Positions 1 to 6,268 are shown, counted from the stretch's first letter. The stretch: DNA of 9,568 nucleotides from Bacillota bacterium (GCA_023415815.1 JAEZJL010000432.1:1-9568), one strand, 5' to 3'. Notes: generated by a model from the sequence alone, not told the origin. Numbers and translations: made by a program.

Positions 1-389
1 TTCTCCAGCATCTGTACGACCTTGCTGTTCTTTGCCAGCAGTTCTATCGTATGCGTAAGCAGGCTCTTATTCACAGGCTTTACAAGACATACGAAATTGT
101 TTTCGCGCCTGAGGGGATAGACCGTACTTTCCTGTTCAAGAGAGGTGATAAGTACGACGCTGCATATTTTGTCTTCTAAAGCTACCTTTGCGACATCATA
201 GCCGCTCATAAGGGTGAGATTCTGTTCCAGGACAACCACATCAGGCTTCAAAAGCCGCAGCTTTCTGAGGCACTCGGCGCCGTCTCCGGCCTGGTCTATG
301 ACCATGCAGCCGGCTTCCACAAGTATGGCCTTGACTTTTCCTGCCAGGGATTCGCTCCCCATTGCAACCAATACTCTTATTGATTCCAT
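1..389 (-). CDS. Response regulator with degenerate receiver domain, glnA-linked (NitR/NasT-like), partial
   Basis: Partial gene: the start codon is ATG at 389-387 and the reading frame stays open to the window edge, giving 129 residues. The protein has the receiver pattern: strand IRVLVA (4-9), a helix, DQAGDGAECL (32-41), PDVVVLEQNL (49-58), SGYDVA (62-67), VLITS (79-83) and the conserved Lys-Pro at 104-105. The acidic pair normally found after strand 1 is Met10-Gly11, and the phospho-acceptor Asp is Glu55, so ordinary phosphorylation looks impossible. In clostridia a receiver-ANTAR protein (NitR/NasT type) often follows glnA and acts on RNA as an antiterminator. That C-terminal domain would lie beyond the edge, so the ANTAR assignment is an inference from position. 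The gene is read in the same direction as glnA and is separated from it by a terminator. Confidence 0.8.
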   Translation of the reverse strand, partial: MESIRVLVAMGSESLAGKVKAILVEAGCMVIDQAGDGAECLRKLRLLKPDVVVLEQNLTLMSGYDVAKVALEDKICSVVLITSLEQESTVYPLRRENNFVCLVKPVNKSLLTHTIELLAKNSKVVQMLE

Positions 390-431
390 AAAAACACCCC
401 AATACAAAAATACAGAAACCCAAAATTCACC

Positions 432-466
432 AAAAAAAAGCAGCCGTGCCCGTAGGCCGGCTGCTT
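432..466 (-). terminator. Intrinsic terminator between glnA and the response regulator
   Basis: Read on the minus strand: arm AAGCAGCCG (466-458), inner arm GCC, loop TACG, GGC, a bulged A, arm CGGCTGCTT (446-438), then a run of T to 432. The nine outer pairs are perfect and three inner pairs close a C(UACG)G tetraloop, an UNCG-type loop known to be very stable. It lies 45 bases after the glnA stop codon. I see no convincing promoter between it and the regulator start at 389, so the regulator may depend on read-through. Confidence 0.88.
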
Positions 467-510
467 CATCGCAGGCGTTAAAACCGTATTATGGTTCAGA
501 TCTCAAGGAC

Positions 511-1845
511 TCAATACATGGTGAGGTAGTTATCCAGCTCCCACTTGCTTATTTTAGTCCTGTATTCATTGCATTCTTCCGTCTTGGCTTCTATATATTT
601 TTCAAATATGTGCTCGCCCAGTATGCCCTTGACGAAATCGCTTCCCGCCATTTCGGCAATTGCTTCGTCAAGGCTTCCCGGCAGTGAATCTATCCCTTCG
701 GCCCTTCTTTCTTCCTTAGTCATCTGGAAGATGTTTTTGTTTGTGGCCTCGGGAGGCATTATCTTATTTTCGATGCCGTCAAGGCCTGCCGAAAGTACGG
801 CTGCCAGTACCAGATAAGGATTGCAGGACGGGTCCGGGCATCTGAGCTCAACCCTGGTCGCCGCCCCCCTTGCCGCAGGTATTCTTATAAGCGGGCTCCT
901 GTTTCTTGCGGACCAGGCGATATATACGGGCGCCTCGTAACCGGGGACAAGCCTCTTGTATGAGTTTACAAGGGGATTCGTAATAGCGGATATGGATTTT
1001 ATATGCTTCATAAGCCCGCCGATAAACCAATAGGCTTCCTTGCTGAGCTGCAGCGGGTCATTTTCATCATAAAAAGCGTTCCTGCCGTTTTTGAAAAGCG
1101 AAGCGTTTGTGTGCATTCCCGAGCCGTTGATGCCGAAGATGGGCTTGGGCATGAACGTCGCGTGGAGACCGTGCCTCTGGGCTATTGTCTTTACCACAAG
1201 CTTGAAGGTAAGTATCGCATCCGCCGCTGTCAGCGCATCGTTGTATTTGAAGTCGATCTCATGCTGTCCGGGCGCAACCTCGTGATGGGATGCTTCTATT
1301 TCAAAGCCCATCTCCTCAAGTGCAAGACACATATCCCTTCTTGCGTTTTCGCCGAGATCCACCGGGCCGAGGTCGAAATAGCCCGCATTGTCATGCGTCA
1401 CCGTGGTGGGATTTCCCTCGCTGTCGGTCAGGAAAAGGAAGAATTCGCATTCGGGACCTACGTTGAAAGTGTCGTAGCCCAGCTTCATAGCCTTGTCGAG
1501 CGCCCTTTTGAGAGCATTCCTGGGATCTCCGTTAAAAGGTGTGCCGTCGGGGTTGAAGACGTCGCAGATAAGCCTGGCGACCTTTCCCGTCTGGGGCCTC
1601 CATGGGAAGATGACAAAGGTATTGATATCAGGTCTGAGGTACATGTCCGATTCCTCTATCCTCACAAAGCCCTCGATGGACGAGCCGTCGAACATGCATT
1701 TATTGTCAAGCGCTTTTTCAAGCTGTTCCGAGGTTATCGCAACATTTTTCAGGGTACCGAATATATCCGTGAACTGCAGGCGTATGAACTTAACATCCTG
1801 CTCGCTGACGATTCTGAGGATGTCCTCCTTGGTATACTTTGGCAT
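511..1845 (-). CDS. glnA: Glutamine synthetase type I (GSI-alpha)
   Basis: Cytosolic enzyme that makes glutamine from glutamate, ammonia and ATP; family members are dodecamers. The 444-residue length matches the Gram-positive GSI-alpha form. Visible motifs are DGSSIEGF (53-60), GPECEFF (130-136), HHEVAPGQHEIDF (187-199), NGSGMH (240-245), GYEAP (302-306), and NRSPLIRIPAARG with the following RVELRCPDPSCNPYL (to about 345). Arg62 and Glu304 fall at the same numbers as the Bacillus subtilis residues involved in feedback inhibition by glutamine, so the enzyme is probably feedback-sensitive. I chose the ATG at 1845 because AAGGGAG (1860-1854) lies 8 bases upstream; the in-frame GTG at 1854 overlaps that site. 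The gene has its own promoter and an attenuator-like leader, and a receiver protein gene follows it. Confidence 0.97.
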   Translation of the reverse strand: MPKYTKEDILRIVSEQDVKFIRLQFTDIFGTLKNVAITSEQLEKALDNKCMFDGSSIEGFVRIEESDMYLRPDINTFVIFPWRPQTGKVARLICDVFNPDGTPFNGDPRNALKRALDKAMKLGYDTFNVGPECEFFLFLTDSEGNPTTVTHDNAGYFDLGPVDLGENARRDMCLALEEMGFEIEASHHEVAPGQHEIDFKYNDALTAADAILTFKLVVKTIAQRHGLHATFMPKPIFGINGSGMHTNASLFKNGRNAFYDENDPLQLSKEAYWFIGGLMKHIKSISAITNPLVNSYKRLVPGYEAPVYIAWSARNRSPLIRIPAARGAATRVELRCPDPSCNPYLVLAAVLSAGLDGIENKIMPPEATNKNIFQMTKEERRAEGIDSLPGSLDEAIAEMAGSDFVKGILGEHIFEKYIEAKTEECNEYRTKISKWELDNYLTMY

Positions 1846-1867
1846 GTAAAACACTCCCTTTCAATTT

Positions 1868-1969
1868 ATCTAATTTTATGAAAACAAATAAAAAAGCGTC
1901 TCAAACAGTGCGTAATAATCCTGTTTGAGAACGCCATTGTTCCAAATAAAAAGCATAATTAAATTAGAT
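1868..1969 (-). promoter_or_regulatory. glnA 5' leader with long-range pairing around the attenuator
   Basis: The predicted start of the leader RNA, ATCTAATTT followed by AATTATG (1969-1954), is complementary to CATAAAATTAGAT (1880-1868), which lies just before the glnA ribosome binding site. Nine pairs, a three-base bulge and four more pairs would enclose the terminator hairpin. Pairing is AU-rich and no competing antiterminator is obvious. I could not identify a known riboswitch, T-box or the paired hexaloop hairpins of ANTAR targets here. Confidence 0.45.
1890..1934 (-). terminator. Terminator hairpin in the glnA leader (probable attenuator)
   Basis: Minus-strand order: GCGT, a bulged T, CTCAAACAG (1929-1921), a 12-base loop, CTGTTTGAG (1908-1900), ACGC, then six T (1895-1890). 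The stem has 13 pairs with one bulge. It lies downstream of the predicted glnA promoter and 45 bases before the glnA start codon, so it can stop transcription before glnA. It would also end transcripts arriving from the rubredoxin gene. Confidence 0.85.
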
Positions 1970-1975
1970 GTGTTT

Positions 1976-2003
1976 ATTATAACACAAAGCCGGGATAATG
2001 CAA
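1976..2003 (-). promoter_or_regulatory. Predicted sigma-A promoter for glnA
   Basis: The -35 box is TTGCAT (2003-1998), followed by a 16-base spacer and a perfect -10 box TATAAT (1981-1976). TG one base before the -10 box gives an extended -10. Transcription would begin near 1969, giving a leader of about 125 nt. Confidence 0.75.
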
Positions 2004-2010
2004 TATGTTT

Positions 2011-2169
2011 TTACTCTCTTTCGAACATATCCTTCCCAACCCCGCATATCGGACAAACCCAATCCTCAGGGATGCTTTCGAAGGGAGTCCCCGGCGCTAT
2101 TCCGCCGTCCGGATCTCCGACTGCCGGATCATAAACATAGCCGCAGGCTGTACAGACATACTTATCCAT
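2011..2169 (-). CDS. Rubredoxin
   Basis: Small cytosolic iron protein of 52 residues, the usual rubredoxin length. One iron is held by four cysteines, seen here as C6-x-x-C9 (YVCTACGYVYDP) and C39-x-x-C42 (WVCPICGVGKD). The central GDPDGGIAPGTPFESIP is typical of the family. Rubredoxins pass single electrons, in anaerobes often to oxygen- or peroxide-reducing enzymes; the partner is not encoded here. The reading frame is open upstream, but the ATG at 2169 has GGAGAG (2182-2177) seven bases before it and matches the family start. The gene lies 97 bases after the membrane protein gene and may be co-transcribed with it or use the weak promoter at 2256-2228. Confidence 0.96.
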   Translation of the reverse strand: MDKYVCTACGYVYDPAVGDPDGGIAPGTPFESIPEDWVCPICGVGKDMFERE

Positions 2170-2227
2170 TTTCAATCTCTCCATTCCATCAAAATTGGCG
2201 CCGCTTTGTCGGGATAAATCAACCTTA

Positions 2228-2256
2228 ACTATATTACCCAAAGGCTCCCGCCTCAA
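2228..2256 (-). promoter_or_regulatory. Possible promoter for rubredoxin
   Basis: TTGAGG (2256-2251), a 17-base spacer and TATAGT (2233-2228) form a moderate sigma-A-like match upstream of the rubredoxin start. No terminator separates this point from the membrane protein gene, so read-through from that gene is equally possible. Confidence 0.45.
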
Positions 2257-2266
2257 AACACAAATC

Positions 2267-2794
2267 TCAGAATTCTTTTTTCCTCCGGCCCCCGAACAGC
2301 ACCAGCAGGCCAATGACGATCAATATCGCCGGTACCAGATATTGCCTCGTACTCAGGTCGAAAAGCTCCTTCATCGAGAATGAGAAAAAGAATATGACGG
2401 ACAGCCCCCCCAGTATCCCCACCGGAACAAGCAGCCCTTTTTCCCTGTTGCCGAAGGCATAAAGCTCAAACAGTCCGAAGGCGACCGCGAATATATATGC
2501 CGGCCATGTGATATCCCATGCGCCGAACAGCATATTGATCTGGAACACAACTCCGAGTACAAGCAGTATCCCGCCGGGTACAAGCAGCCCGGGGTCCTTT
2601 CTCCTGCCTGAGAAAAAGCCATAGTGGAAAAGAAGACCGGGTATCAGCAGAAACAGCGAAGGCCAGAATTTCCCTATAAGATTACCCAGACTGAACAACT
2701 GAAAGAATGGGTCCATAATATTGAAATTCTTTAAAAGAAATAACACACCCAGTATTACAAAGATTGTTCCTAAAATTTTGCCGGACTTGTTCAT
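2267..2794 (-). CDS. Six-helix membrane protein with LiaF-like/DUF5668-type repeats
   Basis: A 175-residue, very hydrophobic protein with about six membrane segments (roughly residues 7-22, 40-58, 68-88, 97-115, 119-138 and 152-168) and a basic tail (GGRRKKEF). An internal repeat is visible: GLLVPGGILLVLGVVF (69-84) resembles GLLVPVGILGGLSVIF (120-135), and the last helix LVPAILIVIGLLVLF is of the same kind. Such segments resemble those of LiaI/LiaF-like and DUF5668 proteins, which in some Bacillota act in envelope-stress sensing; no sensor kinase is present here, so the function stays unknown. The ATG at 2794 is supported by GGGAGGT (2807-2801). It has its own promoter (2856-2828). Confidence 0.85.
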   Translation of the reverse strand: MNKSGKILGTIFVILGVLFLLKNFNIMDPFFQLFSLGNLIGKFWPSLFLLIPGLLFHYGFFSGRRKDPGLLVPGGILLVLGVVFQINMLFGAWDITWPAYIFAVAFGLFELYAFGNREKGLLVPVGILGGLSVIFFFSFSMKELFDLSTRQYLVPAILIVIGLLVLFGGRRKKEF

Positions 2795-2827
2795 AAAATA
2801 ACCTCCCGATTTATATCATTCTATAAT

Positions 2828-2856
2828 ATTATAATGCTAAACCGGGGAATTGTCTG
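2828..2856 (-). promoter_or_regulatory. Predicted promoter of the membrane protein gene
   Basis: CAGACA (2856-2851), a 17-base spacer and TATAAT (2833-2828) lie about 35 bases before the start codon at 2794. The -10 box is perfect and the -35 box matches the consensus at four of six positions. Confidence 0.65.
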
Positions 2857-2897
2857 ATAAATTTGAAAGTCGCGCATACCGCTGCCATATAAACTGC

Positions 2898-2922
2898 AAA
2901 AAGACTGTTGCACATGTCAGTC
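2898..2922 (-). terminator. Weak intrinsic terminator after yyaC
   Basis: On the minus strand GACTG (2922-2918), a ten-base loop, CAGTC (2907-2903) and TTTTT (2902-2898). The five-pair stem is short, and the hairpin overlaps the yyaC stop codon. The clear promoter of the next gene just downstream supports a transcript end here. Confidence 0.5.
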
Positions 2923-3516
2923 GGCACACGAAAGGGGTATGGAGGAGGGGTCCTTCTCAAGCTTCCAGAGCACATAGCGTATACCGGTGGAGACCAGGTC
3001 GGCCATCTTCATAACAAGGTTCAGCCTTGTATTCTGCAATACGAGGAAATCCATGAAGCCCCCGAAATTCACTATGCCTGTGACATACATGTCGCCGACG
3101 GGATTCAGCTCCTTATTTACGCCGGAGCCAGGCTTTATGGGGCCTTCGCCGATGGTGATGAAGCCTACGTGGTCCATTTTGCCCAGGCAGGCGTCAATGG
3201 CTATTACAAAGGGCCTCGAAAACTCGGCGGAGATCCGCTTCATCACTTCATCCAGGTTCTTTGCATGTACCGGGTTCTCAAGATCCCCATGCACGTGGAC
3301 ATTTTTATATTTGAGATTGCCGATTTTATATCCGATCAGAGGCCCCAGGCTGTCGCCGGTCGACCTGTCGGTCCCTATGCATACGAAATTCACCGACTGA
3401 TAACCGCTTTTCAAAGCTTTTTCCATGAGACTGTACAGCTCGTCGGTGAATTTCCTGAAGGCCGTAGTACTGTAAACATCAATATATTGCTGTCTGGCCG
3501 CCGTCTTAAGAAACAT
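2917..3516 (-). CDS. yyaC: Sporulation protein YyaC (DUF1256, GPR-like fold)
   Basis: A 199-residue protein of the YyaC family found in endospore formers and related in fold to the spore protease GPR and hydrogenase maturation proteases. The signature CIGTDRSTGDSLGPL lies at 46-60, HGDLENPVHAKNL at 76-88 and AIDACLG at 106-112; the aspartates in these motifs are candidate catalytic or metal-binding residues. Its substrate is not known to me. I chose the ATG at 3516 because GGGAG (3527-3523) is 6 bases upstream; the in-frame ATG at 3534 has no ribosome binding site. I could not identify a sporulation sigma-factor promoter with confidence. The gene is divergent from the phosphatase gene at 3650. 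Confidence 0.93.
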   Translation of the reverse strand: MFLKTAARQQYIDVYSTTAFRKFTDELYSLMEKALKSGYQSVNFVCIGTDRSTGDSLGPLIGYKIGNLKYKNVHVHGDLENPVHAKNLDEVMKRISAEFSRPFVIAIDACLGKMDHVGFITIGEGPIKPGSGVNKELNPVGDMYVTGIVNFGGFMDFLVLQNTRLNLVMKMADLVSTGIRYVLWKLEKDPSSIPLSCAD

Positions 3517-3588
3517 TGATTGCTCCCGCCGCATACGTTTTTTATATATTATTGCCAGGGCGGCATATTTTATTACTATATTTTATTA

Positions 3589-3617
3589 TTGCCCGTTAAC
3601 GGCCCGTTTGATATTAT
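3589..3617 (+). promoter_or_regulatory. Promoter of the PAS-PP2C gene with palindromic operator candidate
   Basis: TTGCCC (3589-3594), a 17-base spacer and TATTAT (3612-3617) form a sigma-A-like promoter. A perfect 10-base palindrome CCGTTAACGG (3593-3602) overlaps the end of the -35 box and the start of the spacer. CCCGTT also occurs as a direct repeat 11 bases apart (3592 and 3603), about one helical turn. This arrangement fits a repressor site. Confidence 0.55.
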
Positions 3618-3649
3618 TATGAGTATGTAGTCGAAAAGGGGTGCCGTAC

Positions 3650-4753
3650 ATGGAGACATTGAAAAGGAACAGGCATTTTGTTGAAGATATATTAGACGGC
3701 ATGCTTGACTGGGTCAGGGTAATCGACAGGGACAACAACGTAATCTATATGAACAAGGCCATGTCCGAAGGCCTGGGGAAGCCCGAGATAGGGCTGAAGT
3801 GCTACCAGATCCTCGGCAGGAGCGAGCCCTGTACGAATTGCATATCGCGGGAGGCGGTATTTGACGACAAGTCCCACGAAAAAGAGGAAAGCATTGGCGA
3901 CCGTATTTTTTCGGTGATGAGCTCTCCCTTGAAAAACGAAGCCGGGGAAATCATTGCCGTAGTCGAGGTCCTCCGTGATACGACACAGGTCAAGCAGCTC
4001 CAGAAGCAGCTGGTCCGCCAGAACATGAAGCTCAACGATGAGCTGAAGCTGGCCAAGAAGCTCCAGTGCAGCCTTCTTCCCAAGAAGCTGCCGGAGGATA
4101 AGATAAATTTTTCCTTTATCTATAAGCCCTGTGAGGATCTCGGCGGCGACTTCCTTGATATTTTTAAAATAGACGAGCGGCACATCGGCATATACATTGC
4201 GGATGTTTCAGGGCATGGCGTACCGGCCTCCATGCTCACGGTTTTCCTACGCTCCTCATTGAACAAAAAGCTGCTTTCACCGGCAAAGGCTCTGCAGGAG
4301 CTGTATCAGGAGTTCAACACAAGCAGCCTTGACGAAAATCTGTATATAACCATCTTCTATGCTGTGATAGACCTTCAGGACATGACCATGAAGTTCTCTA
4401 ATGCGGGCCATAACGTTTGTCCCATCATATTCAACAGCGACAGGTTTGAGCTTCTGAGGCTGCCTGGAATCCCGATAAGCAACTGGCTGGAAAAGCCGGA
4501 ATACCGCGACGGCGACGCGAAGCTGTACAAGGGCGACAAGGTATTCTTCTACACGGACGGCATTATCGAAATGCGCAACCGGGCAAACGAGCAGTTCGGA
4601 GAGGAGAGGATACTCGACCTGCTGCTCAACGGCAAGCTCGACACGGTTTCGACGCTGAACGCCATCGTAGACGTAGCCTGCTCTTTCGCCGGAATCGGCG
4701 ACATCGAAGGCATCCCGGACGATATTACGATAGCTTTGCTGGAGATAAAGTAA
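3650..4753 (+). CDS. PAS-domain PP2C-type serine phosphatase (RsbU/SpoIIE family)
   Basis: A 367-residue cytosolic signalling protein. Residues about 10-112 form a PAS sensor domain (WVRVIDRDNNVIYMN ... GEIIAVVEVLRDTT). A coiled-coil linker follows at about 113-140, then a PP2C/SpoIIE phosphatase domain (about 142-367). Metal-binding acids are intact: GGDFLDI (D167), IADVSGHGVPASM (D185), FYTDGIIE (D303) and PDDITIALLEIK (D357, D358). Enzymes of this type usually dephosphorylate an anti-sigma-factor antagonist in a partner-switching pathway; no such partner is nearby, so the target is unknown. The PAS domain carries C51, C61 and C64 (CYQILGRSEPCTNC), a pattern seen in a subset of PAS domains. 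The ATG at 3650 follows AAAAGGGG by 8 bases; the GTG at 3641 overlaps that site. Confidence 0.93.
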   Translation: METLKRNRHFVEDILDGMLDWVRVIDRDNNVIYMNKAMSEGLGKPEIGLKCYQILGRSEPCTNCISREAVFDDKSHEKEESIGDRIFSVMSSPLKNEAGEIIAVVEVLRDTTQVKQLQKQLVRQNMKLNDELKLAKKLQCSLLPKKLPEDKINFSFIYKPCEDLGGDFLDIFKIDERHIGIYIADVSGHGVPASMLTVFLRSSLNKKLLSPAKALQELYQEFNTSSLDENLYITIFYAVIDLQDMTMKFSNAGHNVCPIIFNSDRFELLRLPGIPISNWLEKPEYRDGDAKLYKGDKVFFYTDGIIEMRNRANEQFGEERILDLLLNGKLDTVSTLNAIVDVACSFAGIGDIEGIPDDITIALLEIK

Positions 4754-4829
4754 GCATCAACCTTTTCTCGAAGTCACAATGGATTTAATACCTCGCTGCC
4801 GTTATTTTACGCCGTATATGCAAGGCGGG

Positions 4830-4858
4830 TTTAATGCGCCCAACTTATGTGCTATAAT
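4830..4858 (+). promoter_or_regulatory. Promoter of the MNT-HEPN pair
   Basis: TTTAAT (4830-4835), a 17-base spacer and a perfect TATAAT (4853-4858), with TG one base before the -10 box (extended -10). It lies 39 bases before the MNT start codon. The rest of the gap after the phosphatase gene (4754-4829) shows no clear terminator. Confidence 0.7.
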
Positions 4859-4896
4859 ATATACAGATATTATCAACGGGGCAGGGAGGCGTGGAA

Positions 4897-5235
4897 ATGC
4901 TCGGATATCTTAACTCTATAGAAGAGGAAGCTGTTAACAAGCTTAAAAGTCTATTAAGCCTGAGGCTGGGAAACAGCTTCAAGAGTCTGCTCCTGTATGG
5001 CTCCAAAGCCCGCGGAGACTATAATAAAGAATCCGATATTGATATTTTAGTAGTTGCCGATACTATAGCTCCTGAGGTCAAGGATGCTATCAGAGAAACG
5101 GTACTGGATATCCAACTCGAGTATGACCTGCCAATTGCCGTGCATATACGCAGCTTTGATTATATCAGCATTCAGAAGGGCAACCCTCTGAACCTGTTCA
5201 TCCGCAGCATTGAAAGAGAGGGCATCCGGGTATGA
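4897..5235 (+). CDS. MNT-type minimal nucleotidyltransferase (antitoxin of a MNT-HEPN pair)
   Basis: A 112-residue protein with the pol-beta-type nucleotidyltransferase signature: LLLYGSKARGDYNKESDIDILVV, with G35-S36 and the metal-binding D47 and D49. A third acidic residue, expected in the strand around YDLPIAVHIRS (77-86), is not evident, as in some members of this group. In characterised MNT-HEPN systems (MntA-HepT type) such a protein neutralises the HEPN RNase by attaching AMP groups to it; that role here is inferred from the neighbour. ATG at 4897 is preferred because GGGAGG (4884-4889) is 7 bases upstream, whereas the GTG at 4891 is too close. Its stop overlaps the HEPN start as ATGA (5232-5235), suggesting translational coupling. 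Confidence 0.9.
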   Translation: MLGYLNSIEEEAVNKLKSLLSLRLGNSFKSLLLYGSKARGDYNKESDIDILVVADTIAPEVKDAIRETVLDIQLEYDLPIAVHIRSFDYISIQKGNPLNLFIRSIEREGIRV

Positions 5236-5652
5236 AAGCGGAGCAGGACAGTATTATTTTAGCAAGGCACTATATAGCAAAGGCTAGAGACAGGTATGAT
5301 GACGGTCTGATACTTAAAAACGCGGATAGATATGAAAGTGCAGCAAACAGATTATACTACGCCCTGTTCTATGCTGCCAATGCGCTCCTTGCCCTTAAAG
5401 GCGCTGCCAGCAACCGGCACAGGGGTGTTAAAACTCTATTTGATCATGCATTATATCAAGACGGATATTATCAACCGGAAATACAGCAAACTCTATAATA
5501 CTGTTCTTGAAGTCCGTGAGGACAGTGATTATGAGGATTTTTACATAATAGATAAAGCGGAGGTTGACAGTAATTTTATACAGGTCGGAGAGTTCATAGG
5601 CTATGCTGAACTATTCATTGCCAAAGCAGCCTCCGATGAGACAGAAATATAG
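5232..5652 (+). pseudogene. HEPN-domain toxin, frameshifted
   Basis: The first frame encodes RYDDGLILKNADRYESAANRLYYALFYAANALL, typical of HEPN proteins of the PF05168 type, but it diverges after LFDH and stops at 5498. The +1 frame continues the family pattern from HYIKTDIINRKYSKLYNTV through REDSDYEDFY to the stop at 5652. Skipping one base near 5448 (the G in gatcatGcattat) joins them as LFDH-HYIKTDII, giving about 140 residues, the normal size. Family members are RNases toxic to the host. The short product lacks the REDSDYED segment and is probably inactive. A sequencing or assembly error at one base would restore the gene. It overlaps the MNT gene by four bases. Confidence 0.82.
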
Positions 5653-5707
5653 AAATATAACATGCGCCTCCATTGTGTCCGCTCTTCAATTTAAGTAATA
5701 ATTTTAG

Positions 5708-5736
5708 TTGACAATTCGACACGATCGTGATATTTT
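5708..5736 (+). promoter_or_regulatory. Promoter of the MarR-ArsA operon with palindrome in the spacer
   Basis: A perfect TTGACA (5708-5713), a 17-base spacer and TATTTT (5731-5736). The spacer contains the perfect 10-base palindrome CACGATCGTG (5720-5729), a good position for repression. The promoter overlaps the upstream extension of the MarR frame, which supports the downstream TTG start. Confidence 0.68.
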
Positions 5737-5743
5737 GTATATA

Positions 5744-5755
5744 GAATATTTCGAT
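5744..5755 (+). repeat. GAATATTTCGAT element, copy 1 (operator candidate)
   Basis: This 12-base sequence lies just downstream of the -10 box of the MarR promoter. Its exact reverse complement occurs at 6311-6322, before the ArsA-like ATPase gene. Two copies at the two regulatory gaps of one operon suggest a binding site, perhaps for the MarR protein itself. Confidence 0.45.
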
Positions 5756-5785
5756 GTGCGTAATATTTGTGTGGAGGAGCTTCTA

Positions 5786-6268
5786 TTGGAGTACAACGAA
5801 CTTTTTGATACCCTGTTCGACAGCTTCAGAAAGCTGCTGTATCCGGAGGAATGGATATCCATAGACCTGTCCGTATCAAAGTCCGAGATGCTCACCCTGC
5901 TCCAGGTCGACAGGAACGGGGAGATCATCATGAGCCAGATCGCAGACTTTATCAGCATACCGATGAGTACGGCAACGGGTCTGGTGGAGAGGCTTGTCAA
6001 AAAGGGTTACCTCGAAAGGACGAGAAGCGATTCGGACAGGAGGATCGTAGCGATACGGCTGACCGATGAAGGAAAAATGCTGGCCGGCCGTATGAAAGAT
6101 ACCGTAAACAGCTATATCCGGCTGGTTTTCGACGCTCTGACGGAAGAAGAGAGAAAAATGCTGTTCGGCATATTTACCAAGATAAGCGGCATACTGTCAA
6201 GTAGGACGGAAGAGCGGGATACGGCAAAAGCGGAAAATACCCCGCTGAAGAAAATAGAAATTGAGTAG
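5786..6268 (+). CDS. MarR-family transcriptional regulator with C-terminal LKKIEIE tail
   Basis: A 160-residue winged-helix DNA-binding protein. The core runs SKSEMLTLLQ (31-40), the recognition region MSQIADFISIPMSTATGLVERLVKKGYLERTR (49-80), and the wing SDSDRRIVAIRLTDEGK (81-97), all typical of MarR. The start is inferred to be TTG at 5786: GGAGGAG (5773-5779) is six bases before it, while upstream in-frame codons fall in the promoter. After the dimer helices a polar linker (about 139-152) leads to a final PLKKIEIE, matched by the end of the small protein two genes on. It probably controls its own operon. The ligand is unknown. It heads a unit with the ArsA-like ATPase, 82 bases downstream. 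Confidence 0.92.
   Translation: MEYNELFDTLFDSFRKLLYPEEWISIDLSVSKSEMLTLLQVDRNGEIIMSQIADFISIPMSTATGLVERLVKKGYLERTRSDSDRRIVAIRLTDEGKMLAGRMKDTVNSYIRLVFDALTEEERKMLFGIFTKISGILSSRTEERDTAKAENTPLKKIEIE

Noticed and set aside
214..687. Open frame of 157 codons on the plus strand
   Set aside because: It lies across the opposite strand of the response regulator, the terminator and the end of glnA; its composition is not protein-like.
1003..1881. Open frame of 292 codons on the plus strand
   Set aside because: It is fully antisense to glnA, has no ribosome binding site or family resemblance, and is explained by the codon pattern of glnA.
1868..1969. Known riboswitch or T-box in the glnA leader
   Set aside because: I could not match the conserved core of any class, and no T-box sequence is visible.
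2908..3519. Open frame of 203 codons on the plus strand
   Set aside because: Mirror of yyaC, whose family motifs are clear on the minus strand.
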